Shown: in pieces, positions 8,753 through 17,149 of the stretch
How positions within the stretch are numbered: position 1 is the stretch's first letter
How the letters are laid out: every line of letters starts with the position of its first letter
Assembly: GCA_965219235.1 (NCBI GenBank)
Contig: OZ244721.1
Span: 1,798,001-1,862,000 of the forward strand
Source of the DNA: CBDHCC01 sp965219235
Lineage (GTDB): Bacteria > Pseudomonadota > Alphaproteobacteria > Sphingomonadales > Sphingomonadaceae
Direction: 5' to 3'
DNA length: 64,000 nucleotides
Made by a program: the position numbers and the translations under genes
The notes under the pieces: generated by a model
Seen by the model: the letters and a program-made list of their open reading frames with translations, nothing else
What the model was told of the DNA's origin: nothing
Database searches by the model: none

Positions 8753-10242
8753 GGCATTGTGGCTCCTTGGGTGTCGTCCCGGCGAACCCGCGTCATCGCC
8801 GCCGCGGCGAGCACCATGACCCCCGCCGCAATCAGCATCGCCCACACCGGTTCGTCGGGAAACAGGCCGCGCACCACCCCGCCCATCACCGTCGAGACGA
8901 TCAGCTGGGGCAGCACGATGAAGATGTTGAACAGGCCCATGTAGATGCCGAGCTTGGCGGGCGGCAGCGTGGCCGCCAGGATCGCATAGGGCATGGTCAG
9001 GATGGACGACCAGGCGATGCCGATCAGCACCATGGAGGCGATCAGCGTCTGCGGATCGCGGATCACGAGGAACGAGGCGAAGCCGACGGCGCCCGACAGC
9101 AGCCCGACGATGTGGGTGGCGGGCGCGCCGATCCGCTGGGCGAGTCGCGGCAGCACGAAGGCGAAGAGCGCGGCGACGCCGTTGTAGATGGCGAACAGGA
9201 TGCCGACCCAGTTGGCGCCGTCGTTGTAGGCTGCGCTCGCCGTGTCGCTGGTGCCGTAGACGTGCTGGGTGACGATCGGCGTGGTGTAGATCCACATGAT
9301 GAACAGCGCCGACCAGGTGAAGACCTGGACCAGCGCGAGCCGGCGCATGGTGGACGGCATCCGGGTCAGGTCGGACAGGATCTGGGTCATCGCGCCGTCG
9401 GTCCGCCCGGCGCGGATCGCGCGCGCGGAGGCGAGGGCGGCGACCCCGAACAGCACCATCATCCCGCCCAGGACGTAGACCGGCTTGTCGAGCCCGAACA
9501 GCGCGACCGCCGCGACGACGGCGGCACCGGCCAGTATCCAGAGCATCGCGTGGGGCGGGGCGACGACCGGCCCGTGCTCGGCGATCCCGGCTGCGGGCGG
9601 CGCAAAGGCGCGCAGCTCCTCGGGGGAATATTCCCGGGCCGTGACGACCGTCCACAGCACGGCCAGGAAGATCGCGGCGGCACCCAGATAGAAGGACCAG
9701 CGCACCGCCTCGGGGATCGCGCCGGCGGGCGCGGTGCTCGCCATCCCCATCGCGCTCAGCGCGTAGGGCGCCACCGATCCGACCACCGCGCCGACGCCGA
9801 TGAAGGCGGTCTGGAAGGCGTAGCCCGCCGTTTGCTGGCTGGAGCCGACCATGTCCCCCACGAAGGCGCGGAACGGCTCCATCGAGATGTTGAGCGAGGC
9901 GTCGAGCAGCCACAGCAGCACCGCCGCCGTCAAGAGGACGCCGGCGTTGGGAAAGCCGCAGAGCGCCAATGCGGCGAGCGTCGCGCCGACGAAGAAATAG
10001 GGCCGCCGCCGGCCCCAGCGGCCCCAGGTGCGGTCGCTGTAATGGCCGATCAGCGGCTGGACGAGCAGCCCGGTGACCGGGCCGGCGATCCACAAAAAGG
10101 CCAGATCGTCGATCGAGCTGCCGAGCGACTGGAAGATGCGGCTGACGTTGGCGTTCTGCAGCGCGAACGCGATCTGGATGCCGAAGAAGCCGAAGGAGAT
10201 GTTCCAGAGTTGTCCGGGACCGAGCCGCGGCTTGTCCGCCAT
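8749..10242 (-). CDS. MFS sugar transporter, SLC45-like (maltose uptake type)
   Basis: About 497 residues. The start at 10242 is preceded by a strong GGAGAGGG; an upstream in-frame start at 10305 is less likely. The N-terminus (LWNISFGFFGIQIAFALQNANVSRIFQSLG) and the loop HYSDRTWGRWGRRRPYF are typical of the SLC45/GPH-like sugar transporter group of major facilitators, and about 12 hydrophobic segments follow. In Caulobacter a transporter of this kind (MalY) works with the TonB receptor MalA in maltose uptake, so here it probably moves maltose or maltodextrins over the inner membrane. It sits between the LacI regulator (85-base gap) and the coupled GH13 gene. Confidence 0.9.
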   Translation of the reverse strand: MADKPRLGPGQLWNISFGFFGIQIAFALQNANVSRIFQSLGSSIDDLAFLWIAGPVTGLLVQPLIGHYSDRTWGRWGRRRPYFFVGATLAALALCGFPNAGVLLTAAVLLWLLDASLNISMEPFRAFVGDMVGSSQQTAGYAFQTAFIGVGAVVGSVAPYALSAMGMASTAPAGAIPEAVRWSFYLGAAAIFLAVLWTVVTAREYSPEELRAFAPPAAGIAEHGPVVAPPHAMLWILAGAAVVAAVALFGLDKPVYVLGGMMVLFGVAALASARAIRAGRTDGAMTQILSDLTRMPSTMRRLALVQVFTWSALFIMWIYTTPIVTQHVYGTSDTASAAYNDGANWVGILFAIYNGVAALFAFVLPRLAQRIGAPATHIVGLLSGAVGFASFLVIRDPQTLIASMVLIGIAWSSILTMPYAILAATLPPAKLGIYMGLFNIFIVLPQLIVSTVMGGVVRGLFPDEPVWAMLIAAGVMVLAAAAMTRVRRDDTQGATMP

Positions 10243-10327
10243 CCGGGTTCCCTCTCCAGGGTCGGTGCGCACTTGCGGCGTGTTCGAGGCGGCCGATCCG
10301 TTCACGTCGGCTCGTGTGTGGCGGGCC

Positions 10328-11341
10328 TCATCCCCCGCAGGACTCGCGCACGATCAGATCCGTCGGCAACCGCTGGCTGCGCATTTCCGTGTCCGCGCCG
10401 GCGGCCAGCAGCTTGGTGACCAGCATCCGCCCGGCGCGCGCGGTGTCCTGCAGCACGGTGGTGAGCGCCGGACGGCTGAGACGCGCGAACGGAACGTCGT
10501 CATAGCCCACCACCGAGACGTCGTCCGGCACCTGGACACCGTGGTGCAGCAGCGACCGGATCGCTCCGAGCGCGATCAGGTCGCTGGCCGCGACGATGCC
10601 GTCGAACGCCACCCCCTTGGCCAGCAGCGCGTCGATCACCGCTCCGCCCGACTCGACCGTGAAGGAGGCGGGCACGATCAGCTCCGGGTCGATCGGCAGG
10701 TCCGACTGCTCCAGCGCCTCCCGGTAGCCCGACAGGCGTTGCGTCACCTCCGGCGCCTCGCTCTCGCCCAGATACACGATCCGCCGCCGTCCCATGCGGG
10801 CCAGGTGCCGGGTGGCGCGGCGTCCGCCGACGAGGTTGTCCGAGCCGATCGAGCAGTACATCTGATCGGGCAGCTGCGCGCCCCAGACAGCGAAGCGGGT
10901 CTCGGTCCGGGCGAGCCGGTTGAACTCGGCGTGGAGCGAGCTCTGACCCAGGAAGACGATGCCGTCGGCGCGGCTGGTCGTCATGGCGGCGGACAGGTCG
11001 TCGTATCCGGTCGGCATGAAGTGGCTGATGACCAGGTCGCAGCCCCGCTCGCGCGCGGCGTCGGCGACGCCGGCGAGGAGTTCGAGGAGGAACGGGTCGT
11101 CGATCAGCGTGTCGCGGCCCTGCGGGCGCGGCACGACGAGCGCGACCGTGCCGGCGGCGCCGATCGGCCCCTGCGTCAGGGCGCGCCGGAAGGGATAGCG
11201 GTGCTCCTTGGCGAGCTTCCAGATCAGCTGCTTGGTGCGGCTGCTGACGGCGGGATTGTCGCTGAGCGCGCGGCTGGCGGTCGCGGTCGACACGCCGGCC
11301 ATCCTCGCCAGGTCCTCGAGCCGGGTGCTACCGCGCGCCAC
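10328..11341 (-). CDS. LacI-family transcriptional regulator of the maltodextrin locus
   Basis: 337 residues with a GTG start. The N-terminal helix-turn-helix reads TRLEDLARMAGVSTATASRALSDN, with the hinge following, and a periplasmic-binding-protein-like effector domain runs from about residue 65 to the end (VALVVPRP, DGIVFLG, GSDNLVGGRRATRHL, GYDDVPFARLSRPALTTV). It is divergent from the cupin-halogenase-receptor arm and upstream of the transporter and amylase on its own strand, the usual place for a local repressor. The effector is presumably maltose or a derivative. A perfect odd-centred palindrome at 14027-14039 is a candidate operator. Confidence 0.92.
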   Translation of the reverse strand: MARGSTRLEDLARMAGVSTATASRALSDNPAVSSRTKQLIWKLAKEHRYPFRRALTQGPIGAAGTVALVVPRPQGRDTLIDDPFLLELLAGVADAARERGCDLVISHFMPTGYDDLSAAMTTSRADGIVFLGQSSLHAEFNRLARTETRFAVWGAQLPDQMYCSIGSDNLVGGRRATRHLARMGRRRIVYLGESEAPEVTQRLSGYREALEQSDLPIDPELIVPASFTVESGGAVIDALLAKGVAFDGIVAASDLIALGAIRSLLHHGVQVPDDVSVVGYDDVPFARLSRPALTTVLQDTARAGRMLVTKLLAAGADTEMRSQRLPTDLIVRESCGG

Positions 11342-11480
11342 GCAGCAAATCTTGCAGGTTGTCCATGGCGGCAGGTTGCGCAGTCTTCCGACGACTTTTC
11401 AAGTGCCTTGCGAAAGAATAGGGATTGTGGCGATGGGCGAGGCACAAAAGTTGCGCTGCGCGTCCGGTGAAAGGAGAGCG

Positions 11481-12506
11481 ATGGCCACGGCTTGGGCGAA
11501 CGCGCCGCGACCGCCCGCGCTCTCGGGCGTCACCCGCGCGCGGTTCGAGGAGGACATCGTCCCCGCCGCACGCCCCGTGCTGCTGAAGGGGTTGGTCGGA
11601 GATTGGGGGATCGTCGCGGAGGGACGGCGGTCCAACCAGGCGCTGGCCGACCAGCTGGTCGCCCACGCGACCGTCCAGAGCGTCACGGCCTGGTTCGCCG
11701 CGCCCGAACTGCGCGGTCGCTTCGGCTATTCGGACGACGTCGCGGGGTTCAACCACGAGCGCCGCATCGTCACGCTCGCCGACCTGCTCGCCTATCTGAT
11801 CGCCCATGGCGACGATCCCGCCGCGCACACCGCCTACGCCGGCGGCATCCCGCTGCCGAAGGTCGCGCCCGCCCTGCTGGCGCACCTGCCGATGCCGCTG
11901 CTGGATCCGCAGCGCGAGAGGCTGGTGTCGCTATGGGTGGGCGGGCGCAGCCGGACCGCGGCGCATTGGGACGTGCCCCAGAACCTGGCCTGCGTCGTCG
12001 CCGGGCGGAGACGCTTCACGCTGTTCCCGACCGACCAGGTGGCCAACCTCTATGTCGGCCCGCTCGATTTCACGCTGGCCGGCCAGCCCACCAGCCTGGT
12101 CGATATCGTCGAGCCCGATCTCGAGCGGTTTCCCAAGTTCCGCGAGGCGATGGCGGCGGCCCTCGTCGCCGAGCTGGAACCCGGCGACGCGCTCTATCTG
12201 CCCAGCCTGTGGTGGCATCACGTGGAGTCGCTCGATCCCTTCGGGGCGATGGTCAACTTCTGGTGGCGCGACGGGCCGGACTGGCTGATGACGCCGCTGT
12301 TCACCCTGTTCCACTCGCTGCTGACGCTGCGCGACCTGCCGCCCGCCGAGCGGGCGGCGTGGCGGGTGTTCTTCGACCACTACATCTTCCAGACCGGCGG
12401 CGACCCGTGGGAGCATCTGCCGGAGTCCGCGCGCGGGCTGTTCGGCGCACTGACGGAGGACAAGCGCCGCCAGCTCAAGGCCATGCTCGCGGCTCCCCTG
12501 CGGTGA
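11481..12506 (+). CDS. Cupin-like (JmjC-fold) protein with Fe(II)/2-oxoglutarate-type ligand motif
   Basis: 341 residues. An AAGGAG eight bases before the ATG fixes the start. The protein matches the cupin_8/JmjC-like family: a PVLLKGLVGDW entry segment, His162-x-Asp164 in TAAHWDVPQN, the strand CVVAGRRRFTLFP, and the distal histidine pair in LPSLWWHHVESL (246-247). The HxD...H arrangement suggests a Fe(II)- and 2-oxoglutarate-dependent hydroxylase, but the substrate is unknown. Homologs recur beside TonB receptors and tryptophan-halogenase-like genes in Caulobacterales, sphingomonads and xanthomonads. Its stop codon overlaps the GTG start of the halogenase downstream, so the two are translationally coupled. 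Confidence 0.88.
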   Translation: MATAWANAPRPPALSGVTRARFEEDIVPAARPVLLKGLVGDWGIVAEGRRSNQALADQLVAHATVQSVTAWFAAPELRGRFGYSDDVAGFNHERRIVTLADLLAYLIAHGDDPAAHTAYAGGIPLPKVAPALLAHLPMPLLDPQRERLVSLWVGGRSRTAAHWDVPQNLACVVAGRRRFTLFPTDQVANLYVGPLDFTLAGQPTSLVDIVEPDLERFPKFREAMAAALVAELEPGDALYLPSLWWHHVESLDPFGAMVNFWWRDGPDWLMTPLFTLFHSLLTLRDLPPAERAAWRVFFDHYIFQTGGDPWEHLPESARGLFGALTEDKRRQLKAMLAAPLR

Positions 12507-14008
12507 GCGGACCGGCGGACCGCGGACTGCGCCGGATCGTCATCGTCGGCGGCGGATCGGCGGGGTGGATGGCGGCCGCCGCGCTCGCCGACATGGTGCG
12601 CGGCGACTGCCGCATCGCGCTGGTCGAATCCGACGCGATCGGCACCGTCGGCGTCGGCGAGGCGACGATCCCGCCGATCAAGAACTTCCTGCAGTCGCTG
12701 GGCATCGACGAGGCCGAGTTCGTCCGCGCGACCGGCGCGAGCTTCAAGCTCGGCATCCGGTTCGAGGGCTGGTCGCGGCCGGCCGAGCGCTACTTCCACC
12801 CGTTCGGCACCCACGGCATCGGCTTCGACCGCGTGCCGCTGCACCAGTATTGGCTGCGCGAGACGCTGGCGGGCGGGGCCGAGCCGCTGGACGAGCTGGC
12901 GATGGCGTGGGCGGCGGCGAAGCGCGGCCGCTTCGCCCGCCCGTCGCGCGACCCCCGGATGGTGCAGTCCACCTTCGACTACGCCTATCATTTCGACGCC
13001 GGCCTCTTCGCGCGCCACCTGCGCGGCTATGCGGAGGCGCGCGGCGTCGAGCGGATCGAGGGGCGCGTGGCGGATGTCGCGCTCGATGGCGAGAGCGGCT
13101 TCGTCACCGGGGTGGCGCTCGACGACGGTCGCCGCGTGGAGGGCGACTTCTTCATCGATTGCAGCGGCTTTGCCGGATTGCTGATCGGACGCGCGCTGGG
13201 CGTCGGCTATCGGGACTGGAGCCGCTGGCTGCCCTGCGACCGGGCGGTGGCGGCGGGGTGCGCGATCACCGGCCCGCGCGCGCCCTACACGCGCGCCCTC
13301 GCGGGGCCGGCGGGTTGGCAGTGGCGCATCCCGCTGCGGCACCGGATGGGCAACGGCCATGTCTATTGCAGCGCGTTCACCAGCGACGACGCCGCCACCG
13401 CCGCGCTCGTCGAAGCGATGGACGCCGAGCCGCTCGCGGAGCCGCGCCGGCTGCGCTTCACGACCGGCCGGCGCGAGGCGTTCTGGCACGGCAACTGCCT
13501 GGCGCTGGGCCTCGCGGCGGGCTTCATGGAGCCGCTCGAATCGACCAGTCTGCATCTGGTGCAGAGCGGGATCACGCGCTTCCTGGCGCTGTTCCCCGAC
13601 CGCGACTGCGAACCGACCGCGACGCGCGAATACAACCGCGTGACGGCGAAGGAATACGAGCGCGTCCGCGACTTCCTGATCCTCCATTACCACGCCAATC
13701 TGCGCGACGAACCGCTGTGGCGGCATTGCCGCGAGACGCCGCCGCCCGACAGCCTGGCCCACAAGATCGAACACTATCGCGCGGCCGGGCGGATCGTCGC
13801 GTCCCAGTTCGAGCTGTTCCAGAACGCCAGCTGGGCGGCGGTGTTCGCCGGCCAGGGCGTCATCCCGAGACGCTACGACCCGCTGGTCGACCAGCGCCCG
13901 CACGTCGATGCCGCCGCCCGGCTGGCCACGCTGAGGCGCGTCATGGGCGAGGCGGCGGAGGCGATGCCCTCCCACGACGAGGCCCTCAGCCGCCTCGCCG
14001 ACGCTTGA
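12503..14008 (+). CDS. Flavin-dependent tryptophan halogenase-family protein (first copy)
   Basis: 501 residues from a GTG that overlaps the upstream stop. The FAD site is GGGSAGW (16-22). The catalytic lysine of halogenases aligns with Lys82 in ASFKLGIRFEGW, the halogenase signature WxWxIP is present as WQWRIP, and the glutamate of the PLEST motif (FMEPLESTSLH) is kept. All known key residues for FAD-dependent halide oxidation are therefore in place. Such genes are common near carbohydrate TonB receptors in Caulobacter, Xanthomonas and sphingomonads; a characterised relative, BrvH, halogenates free indole, but the physiological substrate is unknown. No flavin reductase gene lies nearby. It is followed after 155 bases by the receptor. 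Confidence 0.92.
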   Translation: MSGPADRGLRRIVIVGGGSAGWMAAAALADMVRGDCRIALVESDAIGTVGVGEATIPPIKNFLQSLGIDEAEFVRATGASFKLGIRFEGWSRPAERYFHPFGTHGIGFDRVPLHQYWLRETLAGGAEPLDELAMAWAAAKRGRFARPSRDPRMVQSTFDYAYHFDAGLFARHLRGYAEARGVERIEGRVADVALDGESGFVTGVALDDGRRVEGDFFIDCSGFAGLLIGRALGVGYRDWSRWLPCDRAVAAGCAITGPRAPYTRALAGPAGWQWRIPLRHRMGNGHVYCSAFTSDDAATAALVEAMDAEPLAEPRRLRFTTGRREAFWHGNCLALGLAAGFMEPLESTSLHLVQSGITRFLALFPDRDCEPTATREYNRVTAKEYERVRDFLILHYHANLRDEPLWRHCRETPPPDSLAHKIEHYRAAGRIVASQFELFQNASWAAVFAGQGVIPRRYDPLVDQRPHVDAAARLATLRRVMGEAAEAMPSHDEALSRLADA

Positions 14009-14026
14009 GCGGCCGCCCGCAATTCG

Positions 14027-14039
14027 TTTGCGACGCAAA
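14027..14039. promoter_or_regulatory. Candidate LacI-type operator upstream of the maltodextrin receptor
   Basis: TTTGCGACGCAAA is a perfect palindrome around a central A, placed 125 bases before the receptor start in the 155-base gap after the first halogenase. LacI-family operators are typically short palindromes with a central CG-rich core. Assignment to the LacI regulator at 10328-11341 is inference; no second perfect copy was found upstream of the regulator or cupin. Confidence 0.45.
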
Positions 14040-14163
14040 TATTGCAGAAATGCTTCTAGGGCTTGCAACGGGGCGGCAGTTGGAGCTAGGCCGTGGTTCT
14101 ACGGAGAAACCGATCGTCGAGACGCGATACAATCGCACCGCGACCGGAGTGAGGGAGGATGAG

Positions 14164-17094
14164 ATGAAAAGTTTTCAGGGAATGAACGCAATATTTGCAA
14201 CTCCATTCGAGTCGAGTCGGCGCGCGGCGGATCTCCGCCACCCCGCGGTGAGCGCCGTGGCGCTCTGTGTGGCCCTGCTCGCCGCCGGCGTGCCCGGCGA
14301 GGTTCGTGCCCAGGACAGCGGGCCGACCACCAACGTTCCCAGCGTGCCCGATCCGGACTCCACCGACACGCCGGGCGGACCGGAGGCCGAGTCCGGCGAA
14401 GAGCCGCAGGCAGAGGGCATCGTCATCACCGGCTTCCGCGCCGCGCTCGCCAACGCGATCGAGGAGAAGCGCCGGTCCGACCAGATCGTCGAGAGCATCT
14501 CGGCCGAGGACATCGGCAAGTTGCCGGACAACTCCATCGCCGAGTCGATCGCTCGCCTGCCCGGCCTGACCGCGCAGCGCGTCGACGGCCGCGACCAGGT
14601 GATCTCGATCCGCGGCTTCTCGCCCGACTTCGCCACGACGCTGCTCAACGGCCGCGAGCAGGTGACCACCGGCGACAACCGCGCGGTGGAGTTCGACCAG
14701 TACCCCTCCGAGCTGCTGGGTCAGGTGGTCGTCTACAAGACGCCCAGCGCCGGCCTGATCGGCCAGGGCCTCTCCGGCACCATCGACCTGCGCACCATCC
14801 GGCCACTCGCCTACGGCAAACGCGTGATCGCGGCGAGCGTGCGTGGCGAGTTGGTGACCAAGGGCAAGCTCAACGCCGACAGCACCAACAAGGGCTATCG
14901 GGTCAGCGGCACGTATATCGACCAGTTCGCCGGCGACACGATCGGCGTGACCCTGGGCGTGGCGCACAGCCAGATCCCCTCGCAGTTCGAGCGCTACAAC
15001 GCCTGGGGCTATCCCACGTTCGACGGCAACAACCCGACCTATGGCGAGGACCCGGACGGCGACGGCAACTTCACCGTGCGGCCGGAATACGCGGCCGCGC
15101 AGGGCAAGTTCATCCTGGGTGGGGCCAAGCCGTTCGTGCAGTCGAACAAGCTGACCCGCACCGGCGTGATCGGCACCGTGGAGTGGGCGCCGACGACCGA
15201 ACTGACCGTCATCGCCGATGGCCTCTACACCGACTTCAAGGAGGAGCAGGCGCTGCGTGGCATCGAGCTGCCGCTTTACTGGGGCAACGCCGTGCTGCAG
15301 CCGGGCTTCACCACCGATGACACCTCGGTGACGTCGGGCACGTGGGGTCACGTCAAGGGTGTCGTCCGCAACGACTATGTGGAGCGCAAGGCGACCATTC
15401 TGTCGGGCGGCCTTAACCTGTCCTACACGGCGGACCAGTGGACTTTGATCGGCGACGCCAGCTACTCGCGGGTGACGCGCGACGACACCTATATCGAGAC
15501 CTACGCCGGCACATCGCGCGGCGCGGGCAATGGTCCCTTTGACACGCTGGGCTTCGAGACCCAGCCCAACGGGATCACCACCTTCAGCTCGACGCTCGAC
15601 TATGCCGACCCGACGCTGATCAAGCTCACCAGTCCGCAGGGCTGGGCGGATGGCCCGAGGCCGGGCTCGGTGCCCGGCGGGCAGGACGGGTTCTTCAGCG
15701 CGCCGCACGTGCGCGACGAACTCTACGCCTTCCGGGGCAGCGCCCAGCGCGATCTGGGCGACGGCTACACGGTCGAGGTCGGCGCCAACTACACGGCGCG
15801 CAGCAAGCAATACGTCCCGACATCCCTGTTCCTGGCGGCCCAGGCGAATATCGACGATCCGACTCACTCCACCAGCGTTACAGTGCCCGACCAGTACTAC
15901 CTTGGGACCACGAACCTCAGCTACCTGGGAATACCGGGCCAGGTCAGCTTCGACCCGGTCGGCCTGGTGAACGACGGCATCCTGGCGAAGCTGATCGCCG
16001 CCAACGAGCCGGTCGAGTTCAACACCTGGGATCTGCAGGAGAACGTGGCGACCGGCTGGCTGCGTCTGGGCTTCGACACCCCGTCGGGCGAGGTCGGTCG
16101 CTTCTCGGGCAATCTGGGGGCGCAGGTCGTCTACACCGACCAGTCGTCCGACAGCTTCTCAAATCTCACCGGCACGGCCGCTCCCAACTCCGGGGGCGCG
16201 AAGTACGTCGACATCCTGCCCAGCATCAACCTGAGCATGCGCTTCAATGAAAAGAACGTGCTGCGCGTCGGGCTCGCGCGCACACTGGCGCGCGCCCGGA
16301 TGGATCAGTTGAAGGCGTCACTCAACTACGGCACCAATCCGGCGCGGGAGACCTCCACGGACCCCTTCAACGCCTTCTATTCGGCCGGCGGCGGCAATCC
16401 CGGGCTGAGGCCCTGGAGGGCGACCGGCGCCGACCTGTCCTACGAGCATTATTTCAGTCGCGATTCTTATTTCGCACTCGCTGGATTCTACAAATATCTC
16501 GACACCTACATCTACGACCAGAAGGTGATCTTCGACTTCGCGGGCGCGCCGACCAACGGTGCCGATCCGGCCACCACGCTGGGCGTCATCACCCAGCCGG
16601 TCAACGGATCGGGCGGCACGCTCTATGGCGCAGAGGTCTCGGCGACACTCCCGTTGAGCCTGTTCACCCATGTGCTCGATGGGTTCGGCGTGCTCGGCAG
16701 TTATTCCTATACGCAGTCCAACGTTCAGGCGAACCCGGGCAACCCGACTCAGCCGTTGCCAGGACTGTCCAAGCACGTGGCCAACGCCACGGCTTTCTTC
16801 GAAAAATGGGGGTTCTCGGCGCGCGGCAGCGTCCGCTATCGCTCCAAGTTCCTGGCCGAGGTCATCTCGCTCGGGCCGGGCGCACGCAATCGCCTGGCGC
16901 GGGGAGAGACGATCGTGGATGCGCAGATCGGCTACGAGTTTCAGAGCGGACCGCTCGAGGGTCTCGGCATCCTGGTGCAGGGCCAGAACCTGACCAGCGA
17001 GCCGTTCGTGACGGAGGATTCGGCCAACGGCCTCGTCATCGACTCGAACGATTATGGCCGCCGCTTTCTGGCCGGCATCTCGTACAAGTTCTGA
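14164..17094 (+). CDS. TonB-dependent receptor, Caulobacter/Xanthomonas carbohydrate type (MalA-like)
   Basis: 976 residues from an ATG preceded by AGGGAGG; the open frame extends upstream but the signal peptide (VALCVALLAAGVPGEVRAQ) sits correctly after this start. A Pro/Glu-rich linker leads to EGIVITGFRAALANAIEEKR and ISAEDIGKLPDNSIAESIARLPG, the hallmark of the TonB-Xanth-Caul receptor subfamily. The plug has IRGFSPDFATTLLNGRE, and the barrel ends in GISYKF, the usual terminal aromatic. The closest functional parallel is MalA of Caulobacter, a TonB-dependent maltodextrin importer, which fits the flanking amylases. It has its own large upstream gap and may have its own promoter there; the second halogenase follows after 55 bases. 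Confidence 0.94.
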   Translation: MKSFQGMNAIFATPFESSRRAADLRHPAVSAVALCVALLAAGVPGEVRAQDSGPTTNVPSVPDPDSTDTPGGPEAESGEEPQAEGIVITGFRAALANAIEEKRRSDQIVESISAEDIGKLPDNSIAESIARLPGLTAQRVDGRDQVISIRGFSPDFATTLLNGREQVTTGDNRAVEFDQYPSELLGQVVVYKTPSAGLIGQGLSGTIDLRTIRPLAYGKRVIAASVRGELVTKGKLNADSTNKGYRVSGTYIDQFAGDTIGVTLGVAHSQIPSQFERYNAWGYPTFDGNNPTYGEDPDGDGNFTVRPEYAAAQGKFILGGAKPFVQSNKLTRTGVIGTVEWAPTTELTVIADGLYTDFKEEQALRGIELPLYWGNAVLQPGFTTDDTSVTSGTWGHVKGVVRNDYVERKATILSGGLNLSYTADQWTLIGDASYSRVTRDDTYIETYAGTSRGAGNGPFDTLGFETQPNGITTFSSTLDYADPTLIKLTSPQGWADGPRPGSVPGGQDGFFSAPHVRDELYAFRGSAQRDLGDGYTVEVGANYTARSKQYVPTSLFLAAQANIDDPTHSTSVTVPDQYYLGTTNLSYLGIPGQVSFDPVGLVNDGILAKLIAANEPVEFNTWDLQENVATGWLRLGFDTPSGEVGRFSGNLGAQVVYTDQSSDSFSNLTGTAAPNSGGAKYVDILPSINLSMRFNEKNVLRVGLARTLARARMDQLKASLNYGTNPARETSTDPFNAFYSAGGGNPGLRPWRATGADLSYEHYFSRDSYFALAGFYKYLDTYIYDQKVIFDFAGAPTNGADPATTLGVITQPVNGSGGTLYGAEVSATLPLSLFTHVLDGFGVLGSYSYTQSNVQANPGNPTQPLPGLSKHVANATAFFEKWGFSARGSVRYRSKFLAEVISLGPGARNRLARGETIVDAQIGYEFQSGPLEGLGILVQGQNLTSEPFVTEDSANGLVIDSNDYGRRFLAGISYKF

Positions 17095-17149
17095 TGGACG
17101 CGCTCGCCGCCGGTAATCCGCCGGCGGCCATGCCATAGGGCTCCTGCGA

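Noticed and set aside
8753..10093. Fusion of a long Arg-rich frame to the exported GH13 amylase
   Set aside because: It is a shadow of the MFS gene; the amylase has its own signal peptide at 8752.
12565..14163. Upstream extension of the TonB receptor frame
   Set aside because: The frame is open through the halogenase gene, but the signal peptide and ribosome-binding site fix the start at 14164.
15921..16112. Short minus-strand frames within the receptor gene
   Set aside because: No start context and no independent coding signal; shadows of the receptor.
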